This document shows positions 8,082 to 17,615 of a stretch of DNA of 64,000 bases, one piece after another (position 1 is the stretch's first letter; the number at the start of each line of letters is the position of its first letter). The DNA lies in NCBI GenBank assembly GCA_963776935.1, contig CAVZOP010000003.1, forward strand, positions 186,001-250,000, in the 5' to 3' direction. Source of the DNA: JALOLG01 sp963776935 (lineage in GTDB: Bacteria; Actinomycetota; Acidimicrobiia; Acidimicrobiales; Ilumatobacteraceae). Below the pieces are notes generated by a model. That model saw nothing but the letters and a program-made list of their open reading frames with translations, had not been told where the DNA came from and searched no databases. A program made the translations under genes and the position numbers.

Positions 8082-9390
8082 TCAGGGGTCGTAGGTGTGG
8101 AGTTGCCATTCGCCGGGGATGCCCTTGAGCGTGTGGGTTCCACGGTCGGTGAATTCGAGTCCCGAGCCTGCGACGAGGTCGACGACGGTGCGCGACGCGA
8201 GGATTTCGCCGGGGTGGGCCATTGCTTCGATTCGCTGTGCGATGTGGACTGCGATGCCGCCGATGTCGTCCCCGCGCAGCTCGATCTCGCCGGTGTGGAG
8301 TCCGACGCGAATGTCGAGCGCGAGGCTGGTGACGGCGTCGCGGATCGCGGCCGCGGAACGCAATGCGCGTCCGGGGCCGTCGAATGTTGCGAGCACGCCG
8401 TCGCCCATCGACTTCACCTCATGGCCTCGGAATCGTTCCAGCTCGGCGTGCACGACGCGCTCGTGGGCCGAGAGCACCTCACTCCAATGTCGGTCGCGTA
8501 CACGAGACACGTGGTCGGTCGAGCCGACAATGTCGGTGAACATGATCGTCGCGAGCACGCGATCGGAGTCGACCGCTGCGTGGCCGCCGGCGACAAACTC
8601 GGCGATCGCGTCGAGCAATGGGCCGGGATCACCCGCGAAAAACAGGGCGTCCTGACCAGGAAGCAGCACCGTCTTGGCGCCGGCGATGTGCGACGCGACA
8701 TAGTCGGCTTGCTCATGTTGAGCTTCCGTACCTCCGCGCCGGAGCACGAGCGTGGGTACACGAATCGCAGAGAGCACGGAGCGGAAATCCGCCGCCATGC
8801 TCGATCGATTTCGCCAATAGCGATGCTCCGGCGTGGCGGACAGGTGGACGCAACGCTCGTACCACTGATCGAACCGCGGATTGCCGCGAAGGGACGGCGC
8901 GGCCCACCAGTGCGACGGCTTCGTAGCGCGATCGTTCCAAGCGGCGCTCGATCGGTTCGGCCGGAAAGCCTTGCGGGTAATCGTCGCCTCGGAGCAATCG
9001 GGCAGACGGGTTGAGCAGAACCAGGCGGTCGATGCGCTCGGGATGTGCCGCCGCGAACAAGAAACTCGGCTGGGGGGCGAGACCCAACACGACCGCACGT
9101 TCGATCCCCAGCTCGTCGAGTAGGGCGACCATGTCCGTCACCACGCTCTCGACGAGGCGCCCTTCAATCTCTTCCGTCGCGTCTGACGCGCCCGTTCCCC
9201 GCGAATCGAACCAGATGCTTCGACTGAACGACGCCAACCCCTCCAAGAAACGAACGAACGCGGGCTCCTCCCACATGAGATCGATCGGGAAGAACTGGGG
9301 CTTGGCCGCCAGGACCGTGACCGGGCCCCTTCCCACGACCTGGTATGCGATCGCACCCACCGCCGTGGACGCGAAGCGTGTGCCGCTCAT
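8082..9390 (-). pseudogene. Alpha/beta-hydrolase-adenylate cyclase fusion, frameshifted
   Basis: Read across one shift near 8905-8930, this is a single ~435-residue protein. The N-terminal half is an alpha/beta-hydrolase-like domain (start MSGTRFASTAVGAIAYQ; RSIWFDSRGTGASD; LGIERAVVLGLAPQ). The C-terminal half is a class III cyclase catalytic domain: MFTDIVGSTDHVSR with the metal Asp, VKSMGDGVLATFDG with the second Asp, and IRVGLHTGEIELRGDDIGG with the transition-state Arg-bearing helix later. This fusion is common in mycobacteria and relatives and would make cAMP. The hydrolase elbow lacks a clear GxSxG, so it is probably a sensor. The two halves are in different frames: sequence error or a real lesion. 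Confidence 0.85.
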
Positions 9391-9440
9391 GGCCGCACCG
9401 TATCTCCCAAGCCAGCGCCCCGGATAAGGGACCGTTGAAG

Positions 9441-9523
9441 CGCAGAATGCCCGGTAGGGGCGCGGCTCGCAAGCTGCAGGCGCGCACAGATCATCCGATC
9501 TGTAACTGCCCCCAAACGCCGGC
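9441..9523. repeat. Dispersed palindromic repeat A, copy 1
   Basis: An ~83-base imperfect hairpin. The outer arms are CCGGTAGGGGCG and CCCCCAAACGCCGG; the inner stem is ACAGATC-ATCC-GATCTGT. Near-copies lie at 11422-11507 and 42668-42738, all starting GCGCxGAATGCCCGG and all ending in AACGCCGG. It lies upstream of the cyclase gene. Confidence 0.75.
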
Positions 9524-9671
9524 CGAGTGCGTGCCGATATTGAGCACTCGTACCGCACAGTTCGCCGGCTGTCGGTCACGTCGTGCTGGTGCTTCGGGCG
9601 GTGCCGGTCAGTGGCTCCGCGTCGATCGAACATGGCTCGTTCGGCACATCCGCGGAGGGCATGATGAAGCG

Positions 9672-9848
9672 GTGCCGCAGACCCGAAGCATCCATCTCCG
9701 TCGGTCCCAAATCATCTGGCTCACGGCGATCGTCGCTGTCGGAGTGATCGTTGGCGTCCTCGCTGGAGCGTGGTGGGGCGTTGGGGCGGCGGTGATCATG
9801 TTGGCGATCAGCGAAGTGATCGAGCGGGTCCAGCGCTCTCGCACCTGA
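9672..9848 (+). CDS. Small membrane protein
   Basis: A 58-residue protein from a GTG start: VPQTRSIHLRR, then a hydrophobic span of about 35 residues (IIWLTAIVAVGVIVGVLAGA plus WWGVGAAVIMLAI), then a basic tail. This would form one long or two short membrane segments with positive ends on the cytosolic side. No family recognised. The ribosome-binding site is poor, and an ATG in another frame lies just upstream, so the start is uncertain. Confidence 0.5.
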   Translation: MPQTRSIHLRRSQIIWLTAIVAVGVIVGVLAGAWWGVGAAVIMLAISEVIERVQRSRT

Positions 9849-10427
9849 CGCCGCGCTTGCTGTAATGCCACGCGCCGTGCAGGTCGGGCATCCAGACACA
9901 CGCGGTAGCGGTTCAGCGCACAAGGAAATCACGTGGCCGTGCCGCAGGCCTTGTCGATCGAGCGCATCACGGCAGCTCGGGCGCGATCCGAGAGGCGATC
10001 GAAGCGGTGGTCGGTCAGGTCCGGCGGAGCGCCGAACGCCGATTCGGTGGCGCTAACAGTAGGTGCTGGTGCACTTGCTCACACAGCACGGGAGTGACCC
10101 GCCACCGATGAGAAGTGGTCGAGGCGGCCGTCCAAGTACGGTCCGGCGGGCGCGGCCGCATCAAGGGGGATATCGCGATGAGACCACTTCGGGCAACTCG
10201 CAGTGTGTCCCCAAACGCCGGCTTGATGGCGGTCCCTCGCTCGTGAAGAAGCCCAAGGGAGCTGGCTGTTGATCTCACGTTGTTGGCGGTCGACGGTGCG
10301 TGTGGCCACCACCCCGACCTCATGTGCGTCGAGCCGGCGGGCTGACGCGCCGGCCGCCGCCGCTCGTCTACGCTGTCCGACTGGGTGGCCCGCAACGAAT
10401 CGCCACCGTTCCACGAGGAGACCTGCC
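9849..10427. other. Repeat-rich intergenic region
   Basis: About 580 bases with no convincing gene. It holds the tail of repeat C (AGCGCATCACGGCAG at 9961-9975) and a CCCCAAACGCCGGCTTG core at 10204. On the minus strand a short open stretch ending near 9932 (LSDRARAAVMRSIDKACGTA) has no start codon and may be a gene remnant. Confidence 0.4.
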
Positions 10428-11033
10428 ATGGCTGACGAGACCGAGCCCACGACCAGCGCCGACCGCCCCGCCGATGACACGACCGACGTCGCCGCTGCGG
10501 TCGTCACCGACGGCGCCTACGCGCTCGTTGTCGCCGATTTCTCGGACATCGACGCGGCGTGGGAGGCGTACGACGAGCTTGAACGGGCTGTCGACGCCGC
10601 CAGCCTGACGATCGAGGGCGTGCTGGTCCTCAAGAAGGGCGGCGACGGCACCGTCGAGGTGCAGAAGCTCACCGACCACAGCGCGCGCCAGGGCCTGAAG
10701 TGGGGCGTCGTGGGGGGCGTGGTGCTCGGCGTGCTGTTCCCGCCGTCGATCATCGGCAGCGCCGCGGTGCTCGGCGCCGCCGGCGCCGGCATCGGGGGCC
10801 TCCAGAAGCGACATCACCGGAAGGAGCTGGCCGAGGAGCTCACCGACGCGATCGACCTGGGCCACTCCGGGCTCGTGCTGCTGGTGTCCGACCCTGCCGC
10901 CGTCGAGCTGCAGCAGGCGCTGGCCAAGGCTGACCACATCGTCCGCAAGGCCGTCGACAAGGCTGCCGCCGAGGAGATCAAGGCCGAGGCCGAGGCGGCG
11001 CAGGCGACGGCGGACGACTCGGCCAAGACCTGA
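10428..11033 (+). CDS. DUF1269-type protein
   Basis: A 201-residue protein with GAGGAG before the ATG. The core YALVVADFSDIDAAWEAYDE and SLTIEGVLVLKKGGDGTVEV, followed by a Gly-rich hydrophobic span (GVVGGVVLGVLFPPSIIGSA and GAAGAGIGGL), matches the DUF1269 / COG4803 family of actinobacteria, small proteins with a ferredoxin-like N-terminal part and a glycine-zipper membrane hairpin. Ends acidic/Ala-rich helix (KAAAEEIKAEAEAAQATAD). The role is unknown; the family is often linked to cell-envelope stress, but nothing here shows that. Confidence 0.8.
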   Translation: MADETEPTTSADRPADDTTDVAAAVVTDGAYALVVADFSDIDAAWEAYDELERAVDAASLTIEGVLVLKKGGDGTVEVQKLTDHSARQGLKWGVVGGVVLGVLFPPSIIGSAAVLGAAGAGIGGLQKRHHRKELAEELTDAIDLGHSGLVLLVSDPAAVELQQALAKADHIVRKAVDKAAAEEIKAEAEAAQATADDSAKT

Positions 11034-11140
11034 CGGGCAGGCACACCGACGAGGAGATCGAGGCGCTCCCGTTTGAGTTCGAGTTCGGCGCGGGTCGACG
11101 AGGTCGAGACCATCGCGGCGCTCGACCAGCCAGCCGTTCC

Positions 11141-11371
11141 GTGACCCCGCGACCTTGCTCGGCGTGTGGGCCAACCTCGACGACGAGGCCTGCGGCGGTC
11201 GCCTTGTACGACGAGGCTCTGCAGATCGCACCTGAGGAGCTGATCGACGATTTGCACTCGCTGCAGGACGGATTCCGGCAAGGAGAAATACCCGACGCCG
11301 CGTGGGAGTCCTTGATCGACTACCACCTTCGCGTCTGCGGCGCTTGGGTGTACCTCGGCTCGCTGGACTGA
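11141..11371 (+). pseudogene. Hypothetical protein fragment
   Basis: The C-terminal part, EALQIAPEELIDDLHSLQDG to AWVYLGSLD, has normal amino-acid composition, and the preceding bases read LLGVWANLDDEA in another frame, so a shift near 11195 probably separates the two halves. The family is not recognised. The gene follows DUF1269 on the same strand. Confidence 0.3.
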
Positions 11372-11421
11372 CATCGATCCGACGGCCGATTCGCCCCAGC
11401 CCCTGGTGGCGGATCCGCGAG

Positions 11422-11507
11422 CGCCGAATGCCCGGTAGGGGGGCGCGGCTAGCAAGTCGCGGTCGCGGACAGATCATCCGATCGGTACTGCCCCGAAACG
11501 CCGGCTC
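11422..11507. repeat. Dispersed palindromic repeat A, copy 2
   Basis: Same architecture as the copy at 9441: GCGCCGAATGCCCGGTAGG at the left, CAGATCATCCGATC in the centre, GCCCCGAAACGCCGGCTC at the right. The left and right arms pair through CCGG and the G/C runs. Confidence 0.75.
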
Positions 11508-11718
11508 AGCAGCCGCCGCTACGCGTGGTGGTCACCACCGGATTGAGGCAGAATATGCACGCCACTGGAGGTCTCACCGCATCGACTGCCGGGGTGGGAA
11601 TTCGGACTTCAGTCGTGCCCGCAACCAGCTTGACCACGAGAGCTTCTTCGCACGTCTCATCACGGTGCCCACGCCTCGGTGGGTAGAAGGTCGCGTCGAC
11701 GGTCCACAGCTCGCCCAT
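11506..11718 (-). CDS. Hypothetical protein, low certainty
   Basis: A possible 70-residue protein downstream of the serine hydrolase gene on the same strand. It contains VACIFCLNP, a C-x-x-C pair, and ends STTRSGGC-like Cys/Gly residues that overlap the repeat A copy. No family recognised and no good ribosome-binding site; an ATG 14 codons upstream is also possible. Confidence 0.25.
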   Translation of the reverse strand: MGELWTVDATFYPPRRGHRDETCEEALVVKLVAGTTEVRIPTPAVDAVRPPVACIFCLNPVVTTTRSGGC

Positions 11719-11781
11719 CGCCGCCCAGTCGTGAGAATCTCTCGGCGGTTCGCGTCGCATTCAACAGGTCGTCGGCGTCCA

Positions 11782-13008
11782 TCAGTCGAGTCCCATCGCG
11801 GTGTCGATGGGGGCGAACAGGAGGTTGGCGAGGGCTTCGCCGTCGGCACCGTCGTCGGCCTCGAGGGCGAGGTAGGCGCCGTAGCCATCATCGATGTCCA
11901 ACCAGGCCATCGATCCGTAGATCCCCGGGTCGGTGATGATGCCTGTTTCGCCGTCGATCCACCAGCCCATGCCGTACGAGGTGTCCGCTCCGTAGGTCGA
12001 TGCGGTTCGGTCGAGGTGCAAGCGATCGAGCGCCTCTGGCGAGAGCACCTGGTTCGTCCCGCACCGCCCGTCCCGCAGGTGCATCAGGAGAATCTGCGCA
12101 TAGTCGGCGGCCGTGATATACGCACCGGCCTCGATGTTCGGATTCTCGGTGGCGACGAGCGTCGTGGGATCACCATTGAACGCGCGCGGATAGCCCTCGG
12201 CGCCGAGCTGCAGGAAGTGGTTGTTGAACCCGAGCGACTCGACGCCGCAGGGCGCGCGGTAGACCTCGTCGAGCAGCTGCGCCCAACTCCGGCCGGACGC
12301 CGCCTCGGCAAGGCCACCGGCGACCTGCCACTGGGCGCCGCCGTAGCGGAAGCGAGTGTCCGATGGCACGACGTCGGCGTCGTCATCGGGTGTCGTAAGG
12401 ATCTGCTCGGCGCAATCCTGAAGGTTTCCGTCGGGGGTGTACTGGCAGATGTAGGGCGGGTACGCAGGATCGGGGTCGAGGCCGACGAGCCCCGAACTGT
12501 TGGACAGCAGCTGCGCGGCGGTGATGTCCGGGTGGGCGCCTCCTGCGGGGAGCACAGCAGCGACCGGGGCATCGATGTCGAGCACGCCCGTGTCGTCGAG
12601 GTGGAGCAGGACACCGGCCGCGATCATCTTGCCGCTCGACGCGACCAACGAGATCCTGTCCGGGCCGAGCTCTCCCCAGTACTCCTCGTACACAATGCCG
12701 TCATCACGATCGACGATGACGAGACCGGCCCCGTTCAGTCCGGCGCGGTCCAGGAACGAGGTCACCACGGGGTCGAGTTCGGCGAGGGTCATCTCCCGTG
12801 TCGCCGGTGGGGTGGTGGACGGCTCAGATGTCGCCGGGGAGGCGATCGTTTCCGCTGATGCTGGAGCCGACGAGGACACGACGGACTTGACGGCCGTTGC
12901 GGGTGCCGCCACGGCTGATGAGGCCTGGTCCTCATTCCCGCATGCAGACGATGATAAGAGCACGATCGGGATCGACAGGGTGGCGATTGTCTTCGCACGT
13001 GTTGGCAT
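11782..13008 (-). CDS. Lipoprotein serine hydrolase (beta-lactamase-like)
   Basis: A 408-residue protein with GAGGAG before the ATG. A signal peptide ends in the lipobox LSSSAC, so it is lipid-anchored outside the membrane; a Ser/Thr/Ala-rich linker (about residues 30-70) follows. The beta-lactamase-like domain has SSGK (residues after LVA) as the S-x-x-K nucleophile motif and RYGGAQWQ in the place of the Y-x-N motif. This fold covers class C beta-lactamases, DD-peptidases and esterases; nothing here defines the substrate. It is divergent from a SARP-type regulator with operator-like repeats between them, so it is the likely target of that regulator. Confidence 0.85.
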   Translation of the reverse strand: MPTRAKTIATLSIPIVLLSSSACGNEDQASSAVAAPATAVKSVVSSSAPASAETIASPATSEPSTTPPATREMTLAELDPVVTSFLDRAGLNGAGLVIVDRDDGIVYEEYWGELGPDRISLVASSGKMIAAGVLLHLDDTGVLDIDAPVAAVLPAGGAHPDITAAQLLSNSSGLVGLDPDPAYPPYICQYTPDGNLQDCAEQILTTPDDDADVVPSDTRFRYGGAQWQVAGGLAEAASGRSWAQLLDEVYRAPCGVESLGFNNHFLQLGAEGYPRAFNGDPTTLVATENPNIEAGAYITAADYAQILLMHLRDGRCGTNQVLSPEALDRLHLDRTASTYGADTSYGMGWWIDGETGIITDPGIYGSMAWLDIDDGYGAYLALEADDGADGEALANLLFAPIDTAMGLD

Positions 13009-13060
13009 GTGGATCTCCTCGAGGTGACAGCGGAACTTGCCTGGAGCCAACCGCGACCGT

Positions 13061-13104
13061 GGTATCCCGATCGGCGATCCCTCGGGTATCCGTGCGGTAT
13101 CCCT
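13061..13104. promoter_or_regulatory. SARP-type heptamer operator
   Basis: Three direct heptamers separated by exactly 4 bases: GATCCCT (13076), TATCCGT (13087), TATCCCT (13098); a further GGTATCCC lies at 13061. An 11-bp pitch of heptamers is the known binding pattern of Streptomyces antibiotic regulatory proteins. The site lies in the 116-base gap between the divergent hydrolase and the SARP-like gene. Confidence 0.65.
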
Positions 13105-13124
13105 GCGCTTGACGTAGGTGGACG

Positions 13125-16100
13125 GTGAGCCGACACTTGCCCCCAGTGGGGATCCAGGTGCTGGGACCGATGGAGGTCGATGCGGTCCGAGCGTTGGAGC
13201 CGCGAGATCGGATCGCGCTGGGCGTGCTGGTCGTTTGCCTCGGGCACGCTGTGAATGCCGACGAGTTTGCGGCGGCGCTCTGGCCAAACGGGCCACCATC
13301 GTCGTGGGCCAAACAGATCCACATCTGCATCGGCCGGCTTCGTCAGGCAATCGGCGCGTCGGCGATCGAGACGACGCCCGCCGGATATCGCCTCAGGGTC
13401 GAACCAGGTGACATCGACGTCGTCCGGTTCGAACACGACGTCGCCCACGCCCGAACGTTGCGGCTGGATGGCGAAGCAGAGCGGGCTGCGCTCGCGTTCG
13501 GGCGTGCCCTTTCGTTGTGGCGTGGTCGCCCGTTCGAAGAGCTCGAACAATGGCCGTCCGGCTCGATCGAGGCTGCTCGGCTGGAGGAGCTGCGACGCAC
13601 GGTCGAGGAGGAGTGGTTGGACGCTCGACTGGGCGCTGGGAGAGCACCGTGACGTGGCAGTTGTAGCGCCCTCGTATGTCGACGCGGAGCCGCTGCGGGA
13701 GCGCCGTTGGGCGATCCTCGCACTCGCTCAGTATCGATGCGCGCGACAGGCAGATGCTCTGCGTTCGCTCGGGCGTGCGCGGCACACACTGGTCGACCAG
13801 CTGGGTGTGGAGCCAGGACAGGAGCTCGTGGCCCTCGAAGCGTCAATTCTCGACCAGGATCCGGGTCTCGTGGACGCAGCGGCGGAACGGCCGCCGTCGA
13901 TCACGGCGTGTCCCTACAAGGGGCTGGCGCCGTACGACCAGGCGGACGTCGACGTGTTCTTCGGACGCGACGAGGACGTGTCCCAGCTTGTCTCGAGCGG
14001 CTGCGCCGATCCTGTCTCCTCGTCGTCACCGGTGCCTCAGGATGCGGCAAGTCGTCGCTGGTACGCGCGGGGGTGCTGCCGGCGCTTCGTCGCCAGCCTT
14101 GACCACTGCGGTCGTCATGCCCAACGACCGGTCACTCGCGCCGCTGCTGGAGGCGCTCGCACTGGGCTCCGATGCGGACGTCGTGCTCGTCGACCAGTTC
14201 GAGACCGTGTTCCTCGACAATCGGAATGCGCTGGAGGTGGCGCCGTCTGCGACGCACTGGTCGAGCGAGCAGCAGCGGGCCGTCTCACCGTGATCACGGT
14301 GCGGAGTGACCATCTCGGCGGGCTGAGCGCCACCTCGGAGCTGCGTCGGCTGACCGAAGGCGGCCTGTGCCTCGTCGGAGCACTGACCGGCGACTCGCTC
14401 CGTCAGGCGATCGAACGACCGGCCACGACGAGCGGTTTGCGGCTCGAACGCGGGCTTGGTCGAGGTACTCGTTCGTGACTGCGAAGGCCACCCGGGCGCG
14501 CTCCCGATGCTCTCTCACGCGCTCGGCGGAGACGTGGCGTCGTCGCGAAGGCTCGACGTTGACGGTCGAGGGATACCTGGCGAGCGGGGGCATCAACGGC
14601 GCAGTCGCCCGCTCGGCCGAAGCGCTGTACAACGGTTTGCCTCCGCACGAGCGCAGGCGCTGCGCTCGGTCATGCTCCGCCTCGTCCACGCACCTCGGAG
14701 GGTGAGCCGGTGTGTGCGCGAGTGCCCCTGCGCACCGTGCTCGGCGGCGACAGCAGGCACGGCATTCTCACGAGGCTGCTCGGAGGCGAGGTTGGTGACG
14801 TCCTCGCGAGAGATGGTGGAACTGTCGCACGAATCACTTGTTCGCGCATGGCCCCGCCTGCGGGAGTGGCTCGACGACGATGAGGCCGGACAGCGGGTAC
14901 TGCAACACCTCGCCCACGCTGCGGATGCATGGGACGCCCTCGGCCGCCCCGACGATGAGTTGTATCGCGGAGGGCGTCTGCAGACTGCTTTGGACTGGCG
15001 CGACGGACATCAGCCGACGCTCACCGAAATCGAGGAGGCATTTCTCGATGCGTCCTTCGATCGGGCCACGACCGAACGTCGTCACCTCGAGCAGACGGAT
15101 CGCAGCGGACGAGCGACGCACTCGACGCCTCCGCCGCATCGTTGCGGTGCTCGTTGTCGTGGTGCTCGCAGCGGTCGGCGGTGTCGGCACCACGATCGTG
15201 CAGCGACGAGCGCGCCGAGCGCGCAACACGAGTCGCGGTCGTACGCGAACTCGCGTCCGCAGCGATCGCCGATCTCGTGATCGATCCCGAACGCGCCGTG
15301 ATCCTTGCCGCTGCCGCCGTGCGCCGGGCGGACGCCGTCGACGGGTCCACGAGGGCGGCCGCCGTCGAGTCGCTACACCGAGCGTTGAATGCCTCTCGGC
15401 TCGTCGGTCGCGTCTCCGGATTCGGTGGGCCCGTCGACTGGAGCCCGGCGGGCGACCTTGTCGCATCGGGCGCTGCCGGAGATTCCGGCACCGTCCAGCT
15501 GCGCACGTCGTCCGGAACCGTCGTCCACCAGATCCGCGCCCACGACGGCGACATGACGGGACTGGCATTCAGCGGTGACGGCGGACCTGCTCGCCACCAC
15601 TGGCGCCGACGGAGCCGCCCGGATCTGGGATGTGGGGACCGGTGAGATGCTTCACGAAGTCACGGCCGGTCGTGGATCCGCCGTGTCACCATCGTTCGAC
15701 GGCAACGGTGACCGGTTCGCGGCGTCCTGGCCAACCGCTGATGGCAGCACCATCCGTATCGTCGACGTCGCAGAACGGCGCACAGTCGCCGAGCTCGACG
15801 TCGCGCCGGGTGTCCTTGCGGCTTCGCTCGATCCAGAAGGTGTTCGGGTGGCTGCCGCATCGTCGCAGGAGCCGACGGCATCGATCATCGACGCCGGCTC
15901 CGGCGAGACGATCGCCGAACTCAGCGGCCCACGCCTAGGGATGCTGGCGCTCGCGTGGAGCCCGGACGGCTCGTCAGTGGCGACCGTGGACGGCGCCACG
16001 GTACGGATCTTCGACGCGGCCACCGGGATCCAACAGATGGCCGTCGTTGACCACGGCGCGGAGGTGACCTCGATGGATTGGAGTCCTGACGGTGCCCGCT

Positions 16101-17394
16101 TGGTGACGGGCAGCGCGGACGGCACGGCGAAGGTGTCGCTCCTCATCGAAGGTGCTCCACGACATATCGCGTTGCTTACGGCGCAGGACACGCGCACCGG
16201 TGTTCGATCCGTTGCCTTCTCGCCGGACGGAACCCAGGTCGTCACCGGCAACGCGAGCGCCGACACCGTGCTGTTCTGGGACGTTGGCGTGAGCGCCGGA
16301 CGCGAAATCGCCAATCTGCCCGCTGTTGCCTTCGTACCGAGCGTGGCAGAGTTCGCCGCAGACGGCCGCTCGCTGTTCACGACCGGCACCGTATGGCACC
16401 GTCTCGGTCTGGGACGCCGAGACATTGGCGCTGGAGGACACCCTGCGCGACCCCGAGCATCTCCCCCCCGACCCGGCGCCGGAGGTCCTTCCGGGCGTGC
16501 CGGTCGGATCGGGTGGCGACGTGTTCCGCATCGCCTCGACACCGGATGCATCGATGATCGCCACCATCCGGCTCGTAGGAGTACGAGCAAGGAACGGGCA
16601 GCTGGAATTGTTCAGGTCTGGGATATCGACACGGGCACCGTGACGTTCGATGTCGCAATGGGAGGATGGGCATCGGACATCATCTGGAGCGGCGACGGGC
16701 AGTATCTGGCGATCAGCGGCGGCGACGGCGAAAGCGGATCGGTTCGCGTCGTGAACCGATCCGGCCGCACAATCTCCGAGATCAACGTGCCGAACGGGTA
16801 CGTCGAATCGTCGGCCTTCAGCTCAGACACCACGCGCCTGTTCATGGCGATCGAAGCTCTCGGCACCTACGACCCCCGAGCCAGCCGGGTGCAGATCGTC
16901 GACTGGCGCACCACAACGACGATTCGCACCGTGCCCGGCGAAGCCTGGGACATCGCTGCCGGACCCGTCGACGTGTTCGCAACATCATCGAACCCTCGGG
17001 CGGCAGGGCAGACCGTGACCATCTGGAACGCCGAGGATGGGCAGCAGCAGGTGTCAGTTGGTCGGGCACACCGGGACGATCCAGGCACTTGCGTTCAGCA
17101 TGGACGGCGCCATGGTCGCCACCGTGAGGCGACGACGGGATCGTGCGACTGTGGGATACCTCGACCGGGTCGCAACTGCTGACCTTGGTGGGGCAGTACC
17201 CGGGGCTGATGGGCTCCGTGTCGTTCAGTTCGGACGGCACGCGACTCGCCTCTGCCGGGGCGGACGGCATCGTACGCATCTGGGCGCTCGACGAGCGCGA
17301 ACTGCTCGACATCGCCGACGAACGGGTCACGCGGGTCCTGAGCACCGATGAGTGCGCACAGTACTTCCGGCACGACCACTGCACGGGCACCTGA
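13125..17394 (+). pseudogene. SARP/AfsR-like regulator with NACHT-type ATPase and WD40 repeats, multiply frameshifted
   Basis: Read across at least ten shifts this is one ~1,400-residue protein. In order: an OmpR-type winged helix (IQVLGPMEVDAVRAL to AIETTPAGYRLR); a BTAD tetratricopeptide-like domain (ALAFGRALSLWRGRPFEEL, GRARHTLVDQLGVEPGQEL); an nSTAND-type ATPase (CPYKGLAPYDQADVDVFFGR; Walker A VTGASGCGKSSLVRAGVLPA; Walker B-like VVLVDQFETVF; SHESLVRAWPRLREWL); one membrane span (VAVLVVVVLAAVGGVGTTIV); then WD40 repeats (GADGAARIWDVGTGE, ADGIVRIWALDERE). Shifts fall near 13640, 13995, 14100, 14450, 14600, 15110, 15580, 16390, 16600, 17050 and 17130. Each segment is well conserved and free of nonsense codons, which favours indel errors or very recent decay. 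Confidence 0.85.
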
Positions 17395-17615
17395 AAGAGA
17401 CTGTGTCACACATACGACGAGCGGACGCCAAAGCGGCACCCATGAGGAAGGCGATCCAGACGGAGCGCCCGTCCAATGGTGCCACGGCGGACATGGCAGG
17501 CTCGAGCGACATGGCTCAGCGAACTCGCACTCACTGGACAATTGAGAACGCTCATTGCGTGCCGCATCGTCACCCGCTGGCACCAATCGCACGTCAGCGC
17601 GAGGTGTCACATAAC
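17395..17615. other. Intergenic, no gene seen
   Basis: About 220 bases between the WD40 gene and the IS30 left end. AGAGACTGTGTCACAC at 17397 resembles ends of Mutator/IS256-type elements, but no partner end was found, so this is only noted. Confidence 0.3.

Noticed and set aside
17397..17460. A Mutator/IS256 terminal inverted repeat (AGAGACTGTGTCACAC)
   Set aside because: No partner end and no transposase nearby.
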